From Verrucomicrobiota bacterium (GTDB taxonomy: Bacteria > Verrucomicrobiota > Kiritimatiellia > SS1-B-03-39 > UBA6053): 64,000 nucleotides of DNA. Within the stretch, counting starts at the first letter, position 1. Below are more notes on the stretch, generated by a model. That model was given only the letters and a program-made list of their open reading frames with translations, made no database searches and was not told where the DNA came from. The stretch itself is not shown here. The stretch spans positions 1 through 64,000 of the forward strand of contig JAFIGD010000024.1 of assembly GCA_020831625.1 (NCBI GenBank), written 5' to 3'.

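Noticed and set aside
63978-63980. GTG at 63980 as the start codon of gene 1
   Set aside because: The sequence to its right continues in frame with the same residues that precede this Val in the internal copy near 58.48 kb, so it is an internal codon.
57262-64000. Direct repeat as a mobile element or insertion sequence
   Set aside because: The repeat is in-frame protein-coding module sequence with no terminal inverted repeats, target duplication or transposase.

Overview
The whole 64 kb window is occupied by two giant protein-coding genes, both on the minus strand, in the same reading frame, separated by a 36-base gap. One minus-strand frame runs the full length of the window with a single stop codon in it, the TGA at 14616-14618. 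I see no RNA gene, CRISPR array, insertion sequence, transposase or ordinary-sized gene. Base composition looks close to 60% GC by eye. The only non-coding DNA is the AT-rich gap at 14580-14615.

Gene 1 (14616-64000, 5' end beyond the right edge) shows 16,460 residues of a secreted, multidomain surface-type protein. Read from its N-terminal side (right to left) it contains: a beta-rich array of VGI/VDFS-type modules (about 45.4-64 kb), including a near-perfect 1.24-kb internal direct repeat; a very long hemolysin-type (RTX) calcium-binding array (38.6-45.3 kb); smaller RTX blocks alternating with about 110-125-residue modules and pre-peptidase C-terminal (PPC)-like domains (31.3-38.5 kb); FG-GAP/VCBS repeats with an immune-inhibitor-A/MAM-like jelly roll, a PA14 domain and four proprotein-convertase P-domains (25.2-31.2 kb); two propeller-like stretches with ELWxxDGT-type motifs, separated by eight about 100-residue modules (17.8-24.8 kb); leucine-rich repeats flanking a LamG/concanavalin-like domain (16.3-17.5 kb); a last RTX block; and a short filamentous-haemagglutinin (FHA)-like C-terminus that ends abruptly.

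Gene 2 (1-14579, 3' end beyond the left edge) begins with MNHYSHNQ and carries the N-terminal LEPR-XLL motif (LEALEPRIMLSS, residues 25-36), a hallmark of giant secreted bacterial proteins. The remaining about 4,820 visible residues are FHA-like beta-helix repeats with a period near 213 residues, interrupted by six modules of the type also found in gene 1.

No catalytic motif, transmembrane helix or outer-membrane barrel is visible. The recognised parts are binding, calcium-folding and scaffolding domains, so the likely role is adhesion, cell-surface structure, or attachment to prey, host or polysaccharide. RTX richness and an apparent absence of cysteine suggest export by a type I-like route, but no secretion gene is in view. 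LEPR-XLL together with RTX, ELWxxDGT and FHA modules in a giant protein fits the Planctomycetota-Verrucomicrobiota-Lentisphaerota/Kiritimatiellota (PVC) group or Omnitrophota. That placement is inference from architecture only.
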